From assembly GCF_037975245.1 (NCBI RefSeq), contig NC_092580.1, positions 27,371,501 through 27,435,500 on the forward strand: 64,000 nucleotides of DNA. The letters are read 5' to 3'. The stretch's first letter is position 1, and each line of letters opens with the position of its first letter. Below the pieces are notes generated by a model. It ran no database searches, was not told where the DNA came from, and saw only the letters and a list, made by a program, of their open reading frames with translations. Of the stretch, positions 1-13,000 are shown piece after piece. The position numbers and the translations under genes were made by a program. The DNA comes from Apostichopus japonicus (lineage: Eukaryota; Echinodermata; Holothuroidea; Aspidochirotida; Stichopodidae).

Positions 1-2516
1 ACATCTTGTCTATTTGTTCTATTCTTGTTTGTCGCTAATTCTGTGTTTCTTTTTCTTTTTCTAATGGCATTGTTAAGGCTGACCGAGCCAGATAATAGCT
101 GCATACACCCTAAAATAACTATACAGCAGAAAAAATCCTTAGGTTGAAATAGTATATCGTTGATGATCACGGTCAAAGCACACGATGAGCCATTAAACCC
201 AATACAGTAATTGACAATAATCTGTTATATCTTTATAAAAATTTACTCGTAAAATTCTATATATGGCTTGGGAATCCATATGACTGATATATCTGTTGAT
301 TTCAAGGGAATTTACTCTGTTTACAAACGAGAGAAAGAAATGCACAAGAGATGAAGGGGAAAAAAAAACAATTGGTGACATATGGTCATTATATACGGTC
401 GCTTGAGACCATCTGGTAACAATTGTTAAAGTAATGCACTCATCGATTGATTATTACATTCAAAATATCAATATTGTTCTGATTTATAAAAAAAAACACC
501 ACACTATGTCTTTGAATTTTTATGCGATGAAAAGTTCTTTCTTTCGATGGAGTTGAAAATTGAACAAGGGAGGTCACGTTTACCGTTAGATCGTAGATCT
601 TTCTCGACGTTACAATTTACGTATCTACAGATTTAAAAGTATTCAATTCACTAGATTGTTGTATCGCTATGAAATCCCCACTGATTTTAATGGATTTTTG
701 TATCTAAAAGGGACACACTGAAGAGTGAAGGAACTGAAATTTCACATCTATTTCTTCTCTCCAGAGAGAGAGAGAGAGAACCAGTTATTTTGTAGAATGG
801 ACACCAACAGAAGACCTAAACCATTCATTCGAGAGAGAAAAAATATCGAATTTTCTTCTCTGTGACATCATCATCGATAAATCGTTAAAAAAACGCAAAG
901 CCTGGCAGAAATAAAAAATATACAGCTTGCTGTTCAGTAAACCTTTTGTAGCGCCGAGCTGCACGACATAAATGATATGTAAAAAAAGAATAGAAACTTG
1001 GTCACCGCCAATAAACTTGAGTAAAACCGGAATAGAATTAGTTTCTATGTATATACTCTTTGTAAACTATTTCTATATTATATGTATACCCTTTGTAAAC
1101 ACTCTATATTGGTATGGAAAGTTCGGTAAACAAGAAGAGAACAAGTCATTAAAAGTGCTTCGATCTCATAAAGAATATGTAAGAATGTAATATGTTTGAC
1201 ACGAATTATATACCTGTGTATTGACACAATGAGCGGAAACGGATTAAATTTCCGCTTTAAAAACTATTGTTTTTGGGAAGAAGAAAGAACAGGTTTTGGG
1301 TGAAAATTTGAAAAGCGTGGTTATTGATTCGGAGGGAAGTACTTGGGCGTATATGAATGAGATACTTTCTGGTACATAGTGATATGTAGATTGTAGAGGT
1401 GGGTTTCACCGTGGGGTGGGGGAGGGGGAGAGGAAGAGAAGGGGTTGCATACGGGGAGCTACGTAGACGTTTTGTCTCTTATGCCTGGGTCATATCCAAA
1501 TAAATACTGTTATTTATAAAGAACATTCAAAATTGTATTTTGGTACTACCCCAAATATGTTATATTCCAATCAATATCTCATCTTTCCAAATTTTTGCAA
1601 ATTGTTCATTTCTTTCATATTATTTAAATATTTCTTGTTGTGTATTTTGTGTACTGCAGTTACGCCATTCATAATTTCGGACTTGGTATAATATGTAAAT
1701 ACGATTTTCTTATTTGGATGTTTTGTTATAAGCTGTTTTTGTCAGTTTCTGCATATCTACGACTGTAGATAATATTAAGTTGTACGATATACTGGTTGAA
1801 ATTTTATATAAAGTTAATAATAAATTCCATACGTTAGCAGAAATAAGTGCTATCATACAGTCTGTTTTACCCTCCAAATGACCATCACAAACGTTGGAAG
1901 AAGATAACGCCCTTTGAATAAGGCAATAACTATACATATACATCCGGCCATATATGAGCATATCGCTCCTATACGTACCAAACGTTGCAACGATTCATGT
2001 GAAAGCTCATGACATAAACGCAGATCACAAGTTCTAGTTATCACCAATCAGGATATTCCTATCATGATTACCGCAGAGCACGAGACCTATCTATATAGCC
2101 AATCAAAAGCCTCCATTCATTATGACCTCGTGGGAAAAGATCTAAAAATAACACATTAGAAGCACTATTTTTTACAGCCCCAGATCGCAAGACCTAACTG
2201 TAGCCATTCAATTGCCTCGATTCATATAACCTCAGACATCAGACCACAAAACAACCAATCAGAAACCTTGTTACATTACAACCTCTAATCACAAGACCTA
2301 ACTATAACCAGTCAGAAACTTCGATTAGTTAACACAGCAAGAAATCCGATTGGATTTATCCATTCTGTCTGTCGTCATGGTAAACGAGTCACGTGTTCAG
2401 ATTTCACGTATTCGTCTCCCTCACCATACACCTCAATCCATTCTGGATTGTCTTTGAAACCTCCATTCAGTATCTTTCCTGTGTTGGGGTATCTTTACAT
2501 AGCCTATCGGTTAGGC
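1..2516. other. AT-rich non-coding flank
   Basis: No supported gene. It includes a GA tract (763-779) and a degenerate repeat at about 2010-2340 described separately. Confidence 0.5.
2010..2340. repeat. Degenerate tandem repeat with CCAATCA-like cores
   Basis: Several imperfect units share 'agatc.caagaccta', 'ccaatcag' and 'cctcgattcat' in the same order, roughly 60-80 bases apart. It lies just 3' of the secreted-protein gene's stop codon. Confidence 0.45.
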
Positions 2517-2896
2517 CTATCCGCCACTTTCCCACGAGGGTAACTCAGGTAACTCGTGTAATGTAACGTTCCTGATGTGTTTCACCACACTATCACATTT
2601 TATATTACACGCCACTTGTTTTATCGCACATTGCTGGATATCTGGAACTTTCCTTACAGGTTTAGGGTCGTATGATACTACTTCTGGTGACGTCATGATC
2701 TGTGTCGTCGCTAGTTCCGTGGTCATCAACTCTGTAGTGAGACTATTCGTTGTTAAAGCTGTCGTCGTGCTTTGTATTACATTAAATGCTAACGGTTTAT
2801 ATGCAGGAGCTACTGTCGTCTGTGTATCTGCAAAGCATGGAGGATCAGTTTTTCTTGTATCAGGTGGCTTACTCTCGACAACTGACGGCGTCATAG
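2517..2896 (-). CDS. Secreted Cys-rich protein, exon 3
   Basis: Residues 161-286 and TAG. The acceptor is TTTCTTTAG. It holds a Pro-rich start, the Thr-rich linker and a C-terminal CAIKQVACNIKC cluster. No clear AATAAA was found just downstream. Confidence 0.6.
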
Positions 2897-5800
2897 CTAA
2901 AGAAATATAAATAAAGATGTTTCGATTAGGGATAAGCTCATAAAAGAGGGGGGGGGGGCAGTTGACTGTCAGATACGACGAGAAAAATATTCATAAGGGG
3001 AGGGGGTGACCCCCTCCCCATTGAGAATTTTTTGAAGTTAAGCAATGCCTAGATGCAAAATGGTGCTATATTTCTCAATTTTGTAGGTTACAATAATGCT
3101 TTAAAAATGACCCAAATATAAGTTTTCCAGAAGCAACACTTGATTAAACTGAGTCACTAGTAGCTGTCCCATATGTTGACACGCTAATCTGAACATTGAT
3201 ATCATCTTTTTGAATCTGAACATTGAAAAGAATATGGTCAGAAACTCACGTTTTCGGTTTTGATAGCATTTGTCCATATGCAGACGTTCGAAACGTCGTT
3301 TTCCCGCCAAAACCGCTTTGCAACTGGTTGCGCACTGACGGCAGCCATTTCTAAACGTTCTGGGATTGGAATGGTCTGTTTGATTCGAACCACACCGTCG
3401 GAAGAGAGGAAGCTTCGAACACGGTCGATGAGTACATATTACCGACTTGAATATTTTCCTTTTCACTGTAAAAAAACAAAACAATAAACAAAAATTTCCG
3501 TTGAGCAATATTCTCTGGGAAATATATTGGGTAATCTTTGACCAATAACAATGAAATTTATCATTCTTATAATTTCTTACACATATCGATTTATCTCCTT
3601 ATATCAAATTTTATAACCATTCTTTATCCAGAATTTATGTCAAACGTTGTCAACAACTTCATGTATGTATAGTATATGATAATCACAGCTTAGACACGCG
3701 GCCATTCGTGACACTTTAAACGCCACCCGAAGTGCAAATGAAAAACGCAAACTTTTCATAGTAAAAGAATTATTAAATTTGGGCTTAGGGTACCTGGTTT
3801 AGTTTTAAGGACATAAATATGAAACTGTGTAACTGAATTCGTGTTGTCGATATTTGTGGCATATATACCCAATTGACGTCAGAAATGCGGACGGTACTGT
3901 ACGGTAATAGTCACCAGATGGTTATAGTACATATTAAACTATACCATACGTATACTCAGGCACCATAAAGAACATTATAATGTCGTATGCTTAAAGCAGT
4001 TTAAAAACCATCGGTATTGGCGCCAAAATATTGGGTTGTGAAAAAGTTTTCAAAAGTACGTTGCTGGAATTTATATCATTGCCAGACAATAATAAATTCT
4101 GAATTGGAAAGTTTATTGCTTAACTGACTCTTCAAACAAATTTGATGGCACGAGTGAACACTATTTGAGTTTCTGTATTTGAGGGTAGGAACACATTGTA
4201 GCTCTAAAACTAAATGATCAGATCTTACAAACTAAGCACGTTTTTCGGAGGTTCATGGTAAATTTCTTCAAATCGTGTGGTTACTCAAACTATGTGATGA
4301 AATGCATGTGAAACTCCTTCCACAAATGCTCACCATATATGCATGAAGCAAAGTGTGAACAGAAAATTATATTGGAAAATAATGAGCATAGTTTGAAGAG
4401 CAACCAAAAGTATCCACAGACAGTGCAACTGCGAGATTGGAATCACTGTGATATGAAACATACAAACTGAGTTTATAACAATTTGTAATCATTTATATTT
4501 TGGAATTGCATGTAATCAGAAGCCACTGTACCTTCTTCAACGTGCAACCGGCAATCCACCGAAAGGAAAATTTCAGACAATTTTAAAATTCATTGTGATT
4601 AAGTAAGTTAGTTATATGGGGCTATAACTCCTTGACTAAGTTGGTTTAGATTGTGCTTGCAAGAAAATCACAACCTCATGACAAGATTTATTCAGAACTT
4701 TACTAGAACGAAAGATAAACAGCTTTTTGCCAAATAAACGACAGAACTATTTTGCTGTGACTTGGTCCACTTTCATCGTGTTATTATATATTAAAAAATC
4801 ACTAATTTCATCGTTCTTTCATTATGATTATTATGATTATTATTTCTTTGTTAGTTAGATTCATTATGTAGCTTTAAGGCGTATAAGATCCATTTTTTTA
4901 CGGTGACTACTCTGACAAGGATACAATTTTGATTAAGCCACTGTACCGAGGTCTCTATGCCTTTTGTTTATTATTTTAATCTACGATCATCATCCAGCAC
5001 CGGGTTCATTAACAACATATGAGTAATTAGCTCAACCACTCTGACGTCATCACAAGGCTCGTGGAATGTCTGTTATGTGGGGGATGACGGGTATGCGTGC
5101 AGTGAGAGAGGAATCCTAAACACCTGGACTAGGAAGCTCTAACAGCTCCATGTCTGTGGTTAGGTACTTGGGTGGGGAGAGGGAGGGTGGGGAGGGGGGT
5201 TAATACGGAGGGAAGTTCAGGAGGAGGTGTCGTGGTGGTGATTTGGGTACGTCGTTAGTTCGGCAGTATCTTCCATGTTGTACATTAACCATTTGTTATA
5301 GACATGTCAGTAGTCAGGAATAGGTTTGACAAACGTTATTATTCATGCTTGCCGTCGTGAGATACTGTGTTTATAAGGTGTTACTAGTAAGGTGTCAGTT
5401 AGATACTGATCTCTTCTAACCTGCGATCTCCACTCAAAACAATAGGCTTCTTGATCTCAATATGGGGCGTATTCCATATAGTTCCTATATACACATACAC
5501 AACCGAACGATCCATCCATGTGTTTCATAACAAGCAAACAGTTAGGGCGTCACACATATGCTAAATTATATATAAACACACATAAACACATGCATGCCAC
5601 TATAATTGAAAATGTTAAGATTAACATGGAAATAAAAAAAAAGTAATAGTAATAATAATGATACGTGCTTAATTGTAGCATTTGACCACGACTCGTAACT
5701 ACACCACGCGCATGCGTGGTTGTATACCTTGTCATACAATAGGTTTTTTTTATCATCGATCGTTTTTGCCGTCATGTGACCCAAACTTAGAACATTTGTA

Positions 5801-7123
5801 GCCTACAAGTTACACGAGTACAACTAACTGCACACGTATATTGGCATATAGGCATGTTATAGCCATATATAGGCGAATCCAAGGGAGGGTGTGTGTGTGT
5901 GTTATTATACACCCCTCCCTCCCCACAACCCTATATAGGCGAATCCAAGGGAGGGTGTGTGTGTTATTATATACCCCCTCCCTCCCGACAACCCTACGCA
6001 AAACGAATTGAAAGTAGTTGTTTGCACCACCGTGTGTGTAAACCTATAATAATGGGTACCACGTCTAAGAGGTTTTTTCTCTGGGGGAAGGGGGTGGGGA
6101 TCGATCCCCAGATCGCCATACATGGTCACCTTCAAGACCATAGGGCCACACCATAATCCTACATCCGCCCCTGATATAGGTTTTCATACATGGCCTACAG
6201 GTGATACAGATCAATACAGTGAGTTCCATATTCAACTGTACAGTTGCAGCCACATATGTCTATGTCAATTTTATCGCGAAAAACTAATTTATGAAATTGT
6301 CTTCGATCCAATTTGATTAAGTGTCGGCATAGGAAGAGATTGATGAGTTACTCATGCTTTAACGCACAACTTCATTTGCTGGGATTTTTATATCATAAAT
6401 TTTTGGTAATATAATTATCTAGCACGAGAGGGGTTGTCATACAATTTGTTCAAATTATTTTGCAGCTGAAAATGACTTCAAACATTTTATTGTACATGTG
6501 ACTTCACCAGCATATCATTCAAAACGAACGAACACTTTACTCCAGCAACTCTAGAGAGAACAGATAGGCATGTATATGCACAGACTGATAGAAGAACATA
6601 CGTAAAGACAAACAGACATCGATAAAGAGATCGACAACTCCTTAACAATTATAAAGTCCAACATATTTATATTTTTAAGTTTACAGATTATACGAAATAC
6701 ACTAGTGAATTCCGTACTGCGTAACCAGGGAGCAGACCCCCGTTACAATACAGATACCATGCATGTATCTATAACCAGAACAGAAAATTTACTATATATT
6801 AATTTTTTTTTCTCAAAAAGTTGAATAAATCAATAAAAATATAAAAAAGTATATTTACGATGATTATTTGTCGCCACTTTTTCTTGCAGCCACCTCAAAG
6901 CACCAAGACATCCCTGTCTATCAGCTTGGAAGATCAACTTTCCTTTCTGGCAATCTGGTATGAAAAACCGCTGGAATCGATGATGTATCATCTTGTACGT
7001 CTCCTCTGTTTGCCTATCGGTGCAGTGGGGTCTGTCACTGATCCCAAACCTCCCACCGGATCCAAGGAGAGGCAGGATGGAGGTGATGAAGCTAATGAGA
7101 GGCAGAGGGACCAGAATGTTCAT
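2517..7123 (-). CDS. Putative secreted Cys-rich protein with Thr-rich linker, three exons
   Basis: I do not recognise this family. Three minus-strand exons (6859-7123, 3250-3465, 2517-2896) join in phase 1 at both introns into 286 residues plus stop. Phase-1 introns are usual for secreted modules. Residues 1-24 (MNILVPLPLISFITSILPLL and following GSGG) look like a signal peptide. Fourteen cysteines follow, at 34, 58, 72, 99, 104, 113, 130, 133, 137, 155, 181, 250, 257 and 261. Residues 204-229 are a Thr-rich, mucin-like stretch, and NQT (116) and NVT (270) are N-glycosylation sequons. No transmembrane segment follows the signal, so secretion is likely. The ATG has G at -3 and an in-frame TAA about 40 bases upstream. 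Function is unknown; a ligand, defence peptide or matrix protein are all possible. Confidence 0.6.
2945..3095. mobile_element. Relic related to the hAT-like element
   Basis: The block with a G run, 'ccccctccc' and 'atgcaaaatggtg' resembles the interior of the hAT-like element at 25780-25850. It sits in intron 2 of the secreted-protein model. Termini are not clear. Confidence 0.35.
3250..3465 (-). CDS. Secreted Cys-rich protein, exon 2
   Basis: Residues 89-160, phase 1 in and out. The acceptor is TTTTTTTACAG and the donor AAAAC|GTGAGT. Seven cysteines, including a tight CRQCATSC cluster, and many Arg/Lys residues. The frame is open right through the exon. Confidence 0.6.
3466..6858 (-). other. 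Intron 1 of the secreted-protein gene
   Basis: A 3.4-kb intron. It is mostly unremarkable AT-rich sequence, with a 66-bp tandem duplication at 5866-5997 and a transposon-end-like ATCCGCCCCTG at about 6161-6171. Confidence 0.5.
5866..5997. repeat. 66-bp tandem duplication with GT tracts
   Basis: Two adjacent copies begin TATATAGGCGAATCCAAGGG, contain a GT tract and end in a C-rich block and ACAACCCTA. The copies differ mainly in GT-tract length. Confidence 0.8.
6859..7123 (-). CDS. Secreted Cys-rich protein, exon 1 (signal peptide)
   Basis: Residues 1-88, donor CATC|GTAAAT in phase 1. It has a hydrophobic leader followed by three cysteines at 34, 58 and 72. ATG is at 7121-7123; the longer TTG-started frame upstream was not used. 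Confidence 0.58.
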
Positions 7124-7181
7124 CTCAGAGGAAGACTGCAGTAGGTCAATCTCTCGCAAGGTTTAGTATGTACAGAGAGGG

Positions 7182-7189
7182 TATATATA
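7182..7189 (-). promoter_or_regulatory. TATA box of the secreted-protein gene (putative)
   Basis: The minus strand reads TATATATA about 60 bases before the ATG, which would give a leader of about 30 nt. Its location supports the chosen start, but TATA runs are common here. Confidence 0.4.
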
Positions 7190-8627
7190 GGTCAGTCTAT
7201 ATATCTGTGGTGTGAAAAAGAAAGGTATGAAGTTATATATAAAAGAGGGAAAGTAGCAACTTGTATCTGGTGACGCCATTAATGACGTATAAACCCATAA
7301 GGCCTATTCAATGTTTTACACTGTAAAGTCTCTTTATATGTGAATTATGTAGTATAACGCGACTCGGATTTACATACTGCAGGTGTATACGACGCCCCTG
7401 GATGTTCCCGGTTCACACGTATTTTCAGCAGGAGTGCCGGGATAATCTAAAGAACGCAGCGTAACATAGAATCAAGTGGTTTTCATGTTGGTCTTTAACT
7501 ATAAGGTTAAGAATGTAATCTGAAGGGAGAGAGAGATAGAGACATGAAGTTGCCAACCTATAACCAACGACTTTGAGGGAATAAGCTGAACAGCGTGTAG
7601 TCGGTGTATAGAGACACTCTGGGTGATCAACTCAAGCTGTTAAGGCACCACTGCACACAGCTTGGTGTATAAAGCAACAATGTTTAGAAAGATTATGGGG
7701 GCAAAAAAAAAATCACGTTTTCATTTTATACCATATAAAAAATTGTATTCTAGCGGTACAAGTAGCATGATAATAAGCAAGCCCTTACGAGGGAGAGATA
7801 CATACATTGTTGTCATGGGTTACAGTCCCGGGTTTCGGGTGCAATTAGGAGGTTCAAATGATACTTAAAGACATATGAAAGCTTAAAAGGGGCCTAATTG
7901 TCCTTTGGACCCGGCCTGGCTCACCAGGCAACTGCCAGTACCAATTCTAGAATTTTCTGAGTAAAAACGTTTAAAAAACATTGGCCGTTATCGATCAATA
8001 TTACTGGACTATATAGTCTAGTACGCAGAAACGTTAGGATCAATGACTCAAAAAGAGCATAAAAAATTGTGAATAGAAAAACTGAATCAAAATTCGTGGC
8101 TTCATGTGACACGTTAACATTACCATTGAAACAGATATAATTAGAAATGGTATTGAATTTCCTCCTCGGGTGCTCTGTTGTTTATTTGAAACGATATTAA
8201 CCCACCAGTTTAGGTTTGTATGAACATTTTGAGAAATATTTTGATAGAGCAGGTGAATTGAGGAACCGCCGCGACGTCAGTATCGATTTTGACTTAAATG
8301 ACGATACTAGTGATTAGCATATGCTAAAGCCAGACACTTCATCTTGAAAAGAAAGACAGGGAAATATATAAAGAAACATGACACCCTTTAATCTTTCGTG
8401 TTTTTTTTTCTTACTGTCACAGCTCAGCCCTAAATTCGTAGAGGTTTCGATCGAAGGCTTGAATATGTAATTCCTTTCTTCTTGACTAAGTTACAAATAC
8501 GATGTTGTACTGTTATGAGTCTGATGTGATTCACCATTTGGATAAATGGAAGGAAATCAAATCATTTCTGTAAATAAATTCTTTTATGATCGACACTGTA
8601 TAGGCATGTAGTACTCGAAGCTGTCCT

Positions 8628-8645
8628 GTACTCCTATAGGAGTAC
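8628..8645. repeat. Perfect 18-bp palindrome in a GTAC-rich patch
   Basis: GTACTCCTATAGGAGTAC is self-complementary. The surrounding 8600-8810 repeats GTACT or AGTAC many times, suggesting decayed short tandem repeats. Confidence 0.6.
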
Positions 8646-9743
8646 GTTGTTCTGTACTCATAAATCGAACACATTTTTCTCAATGTACTGACAAGCGAGT
8701 ACACTTTTGTACAGGTTCTCGAGTACATTTTTCTGTACTGGTAGTCATGCTTTTGTACTCGGTATTCATACAGGGAAAAGCAAAACTTATGTACTTCGTA
8801 CTCGGGATTTTTGTAATCAATTATATATATTACTCGTATTTTGCATATTATATACTCTTACACATAATTTCGTACTACAATATCTCTTGCGCTGGCACTA
8901 AAATACAATATTCCTGAATGATGCTAAAAAGTATATTCTCTGTAATAAATGGATTTTCTACGTTCGGTGACTATCGATTCACAACTATAGAGTTTTGCCG
9001 ATAGGCCTTAAAACTTCACGCTGTGAAAAAGTTTCGACTTAATACTGAAACAATATCGACGAAACATTCATAATCCAAATTCTGTGATTTAAGCTTTTTG
9101 AGAAGTTTCATAAGTGAGAGCTTTATTGATGTCTCCTTTAGTTCGCTTGGAATTTTACGACAAGAGCTCATCCCTGCGGGGTTACTTTCTCCGTTATCCG
9201 TGCTGCAGGGAAGCTCTCTGCTGTTGAAAGTCTTGACACAGATTCAATTTCATTTCTCAGAACTTAAAAAGTTGGTGAGAAAATCATATCCGCAAAAACA
9301 GAGAGATACGTGCGGAAAATGCAACTTTTCTAGTTATGAAGATGAAACTATCTGTGGCGGCATAGATAAGCCTGCAGGTTTTGCTTGTAATAAGTGTAAG
9401 AAAGGCAAAGCCTCTACCGCAGTTTAAAATAGTATAAACATCTCATTACGCATCGTGTGAAATTTGCCTTTGGTTACACGGTAAGCATCAATTAAATCGG
9501 TTTTTAAAAACTTGTTAAAATGAGATGTGAAAGGATCAAAGTATCATGCTCTCTTATCTGGCCTACAGGCTTAATTGTGGGTGGTATTTGCGAAAAACAA
9601 AATTTAATCCTTTTTGACTTTTTCACCCATTAGTCAGGAATCTTCCATCCGCAGCAACATGTTAGGTAAACTGTATTCGCCACCTCCCCCCCCCCCACCT
9701 CCCATAAGCACCCACTCACACACACCCAGCCTTACCATGCACA

Positions 9744-10015
9744 CAGGCGGGTCAAGGATTTAACAAAGGAATGGCGTGGTCCTGGTGTCGTTAAAACCAA
9801 CTGCGATGTAGGGGCTGTGGGAATCCCCCCCCGCCAAATTGTATAATTGTCAAATGGTGCATAATGATACATATTTAGACCATATTTAGGTCTATAATTA
9901 GGTCTACTGAACGCAAGGTTGTGCCAAATAGGCCTATACAACTTTTGTTAGTGAGGTTGGAAGGGGGAGGGGGAGGGGGTGTACAACCTTACACACATCC
10001 CCGGATCCGCGCCTG
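9744..10015. mobile_element. Non-autonomous DNA transposon relic (272 bp), family copy 1
   Basis: The ends read CAGGCGGGTCAAGGATTT and, reversed, CAGGCGCGGATCCGGGG. The inside shares 'aggtctataattaggtc' and 'acgcaa' with the element at 17613-17837, so both are one family. No clear target duplication remains. Confidence 0.55.
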
Positions 10016-13000
10016 CTACTCCACGCAAATGCGATTGCCCTTTGTAGCTAGTGCTACATATAATAAATAGCTTTTTTCCACAGCACGTATAAACGGTGGA
10101 GATAAATTGGGAATTTCAAATATCGTTTCCTCTATTTAGTTCTACTCTATAGCTCTTTTTTTTTGCAGGATTATGCAAGCTATCCAATTCCAATAATTTT
10201 TGGTCAACTTTCACACAAACCAAAAGTGTTGCAAAAATGAAATTTTAAATACTGCAACCACGGCACTCATATAGCATGGCATAGCATAGCGAAATTTAAA
10301 TTGTACCGACGAAGTCGTTTTTCATATAAAGTTTTTATATATATTTTTATATATAGTATAAAGTTTTTATATATATATTTAAATATACATAACCTATATA
10401 TTGGATCTTATTCTTTCTTTTGACACTCTATATATGACTCTTGATTATTCTAAAACTATAGTTTCACTGAACTATAGTAAAATAGAAGCACAGCATGCTG
10501 GACACAATATACCCCACACCTTCGAGTAAGAATTCTATCAAATCCAAATAACAACGGTGACGAACAATACAAAAGATAAGTAAACAAAGGGATATCGTCA
10601 AAATACTGCGTTTGTGGAAAACTGCAAAGGTCGTTGTATAGTTCTTTTATAGGGAAAAAAATCTGTGTAAGTATGTGTAGGTATATACGTATACTATAAA
10701 TTTCATTCATTATAAAGCAGATTGTTCATGTACAATCAATGAATGGTGTTTGAAGGTTTGATCTAAATAGAAATGCTGACTGGTTTTGAAGTCGGTCTGT
10801 TTCAGTCCTATCAAGCAGGCAGGGACATGCTGAAGGGGAAGGGGACAGAGTGTGAGGGGGGGGGGACCATATTTGAGGGGCAGTCTGGGACGTGAGGTCA
10901 GGTGTCGTGGGAAGGAATTAAACTGGGTGAGGGGAGGGTGTGGGTGTAACGAACTTCAACCACTAGGACATAGTAACACATTGGTTGAAATAACATATCT
11001 GCACAACACTGTAACAGACAGGACTATTTTGGTTACCAGGCGCAACAAGATTCTGTGACGGGAGGGAATTTAGGCGGGGTGGGGGTGGGGTGGGATGGGA
11101 AGGTCACAGGGACATAACAGGAAGTTAACCTGATGATTACCACATTGTATAAGTGAACTCCTAACATACCCATTAACAGGTTTCGCTCCTCATTAGCAAT
11201 CCTGACATTGCTCCCCCCCAAAGCTACATTTTGTTTAATATATAATTTGAAACTATTGTATGTTATTTTCCCTGAATTTGAGACCAAGGTTTAACTACCA
11301 GAAACTATGATAATCAGTGATATTACATCAGTAAATATCTAACAGAGTTCGGGAGGGCCGGCGGAGACCGTTTGTTACGAATAGTATATTAGAAATAAAC
11401 CAGGCATGCATTTATTCAATAGCTAACTTCGACACCCCCCCTCACCCCTATTGTCCCTGCGTCAGTGTATACGCTGATCATTGAAAGCCTTCATAACTAG
11501 TGTGTAGCCCAACCTAATTAGCTTTAAATCGACTCCCTATCTAGCATCGCTTAATTCTCTCTTTTCCGTAAATAACATTGATATATTTTCAAATGACACT
11601 ACGCATAGGCCCTATACTGAACGTACACATTCCCCTTCACACTTATGAAGTGATCTCATTCGTTGCTGTTATTTCACCGATGCTCACAGGCACAGGTTGT
11701 AAATAATCCCGTGTATAGAGCCCTATCCACACCTCCCGACCCCTGCACCCCTGCACCTCCGTCCTCACCCCCTCCCCACCCCCGCCCCACTCCGGCGGTT
11801 GATCCCGGAATTATAAAAAGATAAGGTGTGTCCGAGAGAGATTGTTAACTCCCACGTAGGGGATCTGAGAACATCCTCCCCAGTTCTAGCGCAATTTGTT
11901 GCTATAAATACTTTGGAATGTATGAGTGATATGGAAAAGGGGCAGGGTTTCCCTACGACACCCTACACCGAGCCTGTATTCCCTACCCCTTCCTCCTCCC
12001 CTCCCCTCCCCTTCCCTTCCCGCACCACCTGGAATGGCGCCTACATTCCTACCCCCTCTCCTTACCCACCTCCTACCCCATCACCTTCCCCACCCGGCAT
12101 ATCAGAACGGTATGCGGTAGGGTACTCAACGGGATAAATTAGAATCCCTCATGGACTATAATGTCAACAACCATCATTGACTTACCTTGCAATAGTGAAT
12201 TGTGTAAATACACTCAGTGCTATGGTGTTAGTCCAGGTATCTTGTTATAAATATGATAGTCCATTCAATCCTTCATTTACCGCAACACATATGGACTTGA
12301 CAGTAGGACCGAGCAGACGACTCCGGGAGACTATGTCTAGCGAAAAAATATAAACAAGACCGCACAACTATGTCCAACATGATTGTTACTTTATAAGAAA
12401 ACTAAACTTAGTAATCCAGGCACAAGAACATAAATGAACTCTTCCTTCCGTATATATAGATATGAATCCCAAGTCGATAATTTCAACTATTCTAGTTAAT
12501 TTGGTCCAAAACACGAAAAAAAAAACACTCAACTGCAAACACGTTAACCTGAAAGTACCTTTTTTTTACCGCTTCGCTACAAATCTCCCCGATCGTTCTA
12601 CCAGTAAGTGTTAGATGCTACAACCGTTATGCAATGGTTCTTTTATACTTTAAAGCTTAAACTTAGCAAATCCTTTAACAAAACTGCTTGACTGAGAGAT
12701 TTTCCCCGTCAAAAGAAAAAAAAACGGAAAAGAGCTCTTCACTTGTGTTGTGTGTTGTACCACTCAGCATACAACTGTGGCACACTGGAAATAATTGGCG
12801 TTCCCAGGCTTCATTGTCATTCGGCTACTGAGGCTGCTCAAAGTGAAATAAAGTGAACTTGTGTAGGTGTATATACGCATTCAACACAGAAGCTTGACTT
12901 GCTGGAATCCAGTCAAAAGTTTTACAACAGCGCTTTATTAACAACTCCCGTGGTTACAGGACAGTGACCAACTTTTTGTACGAGTAATTCACTATTATAA

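Noticed and set aside
2575-2910. 111-residue plus-strand ORF
   Set aside because: It is the shadow of exon 3 of the minus-strand secreted protein, which has splice and phase support.
7124-7159. TTG-initiated extension of the secreted protein
   Set aside because: It would bury the signal peptide; the ATG at 7123 has good context.
11826-12137. Pro-rich 103-residue ORF
   Set aside because: It is a translation of C/T-rich low-complexity DNA with no signal peptide or homology.
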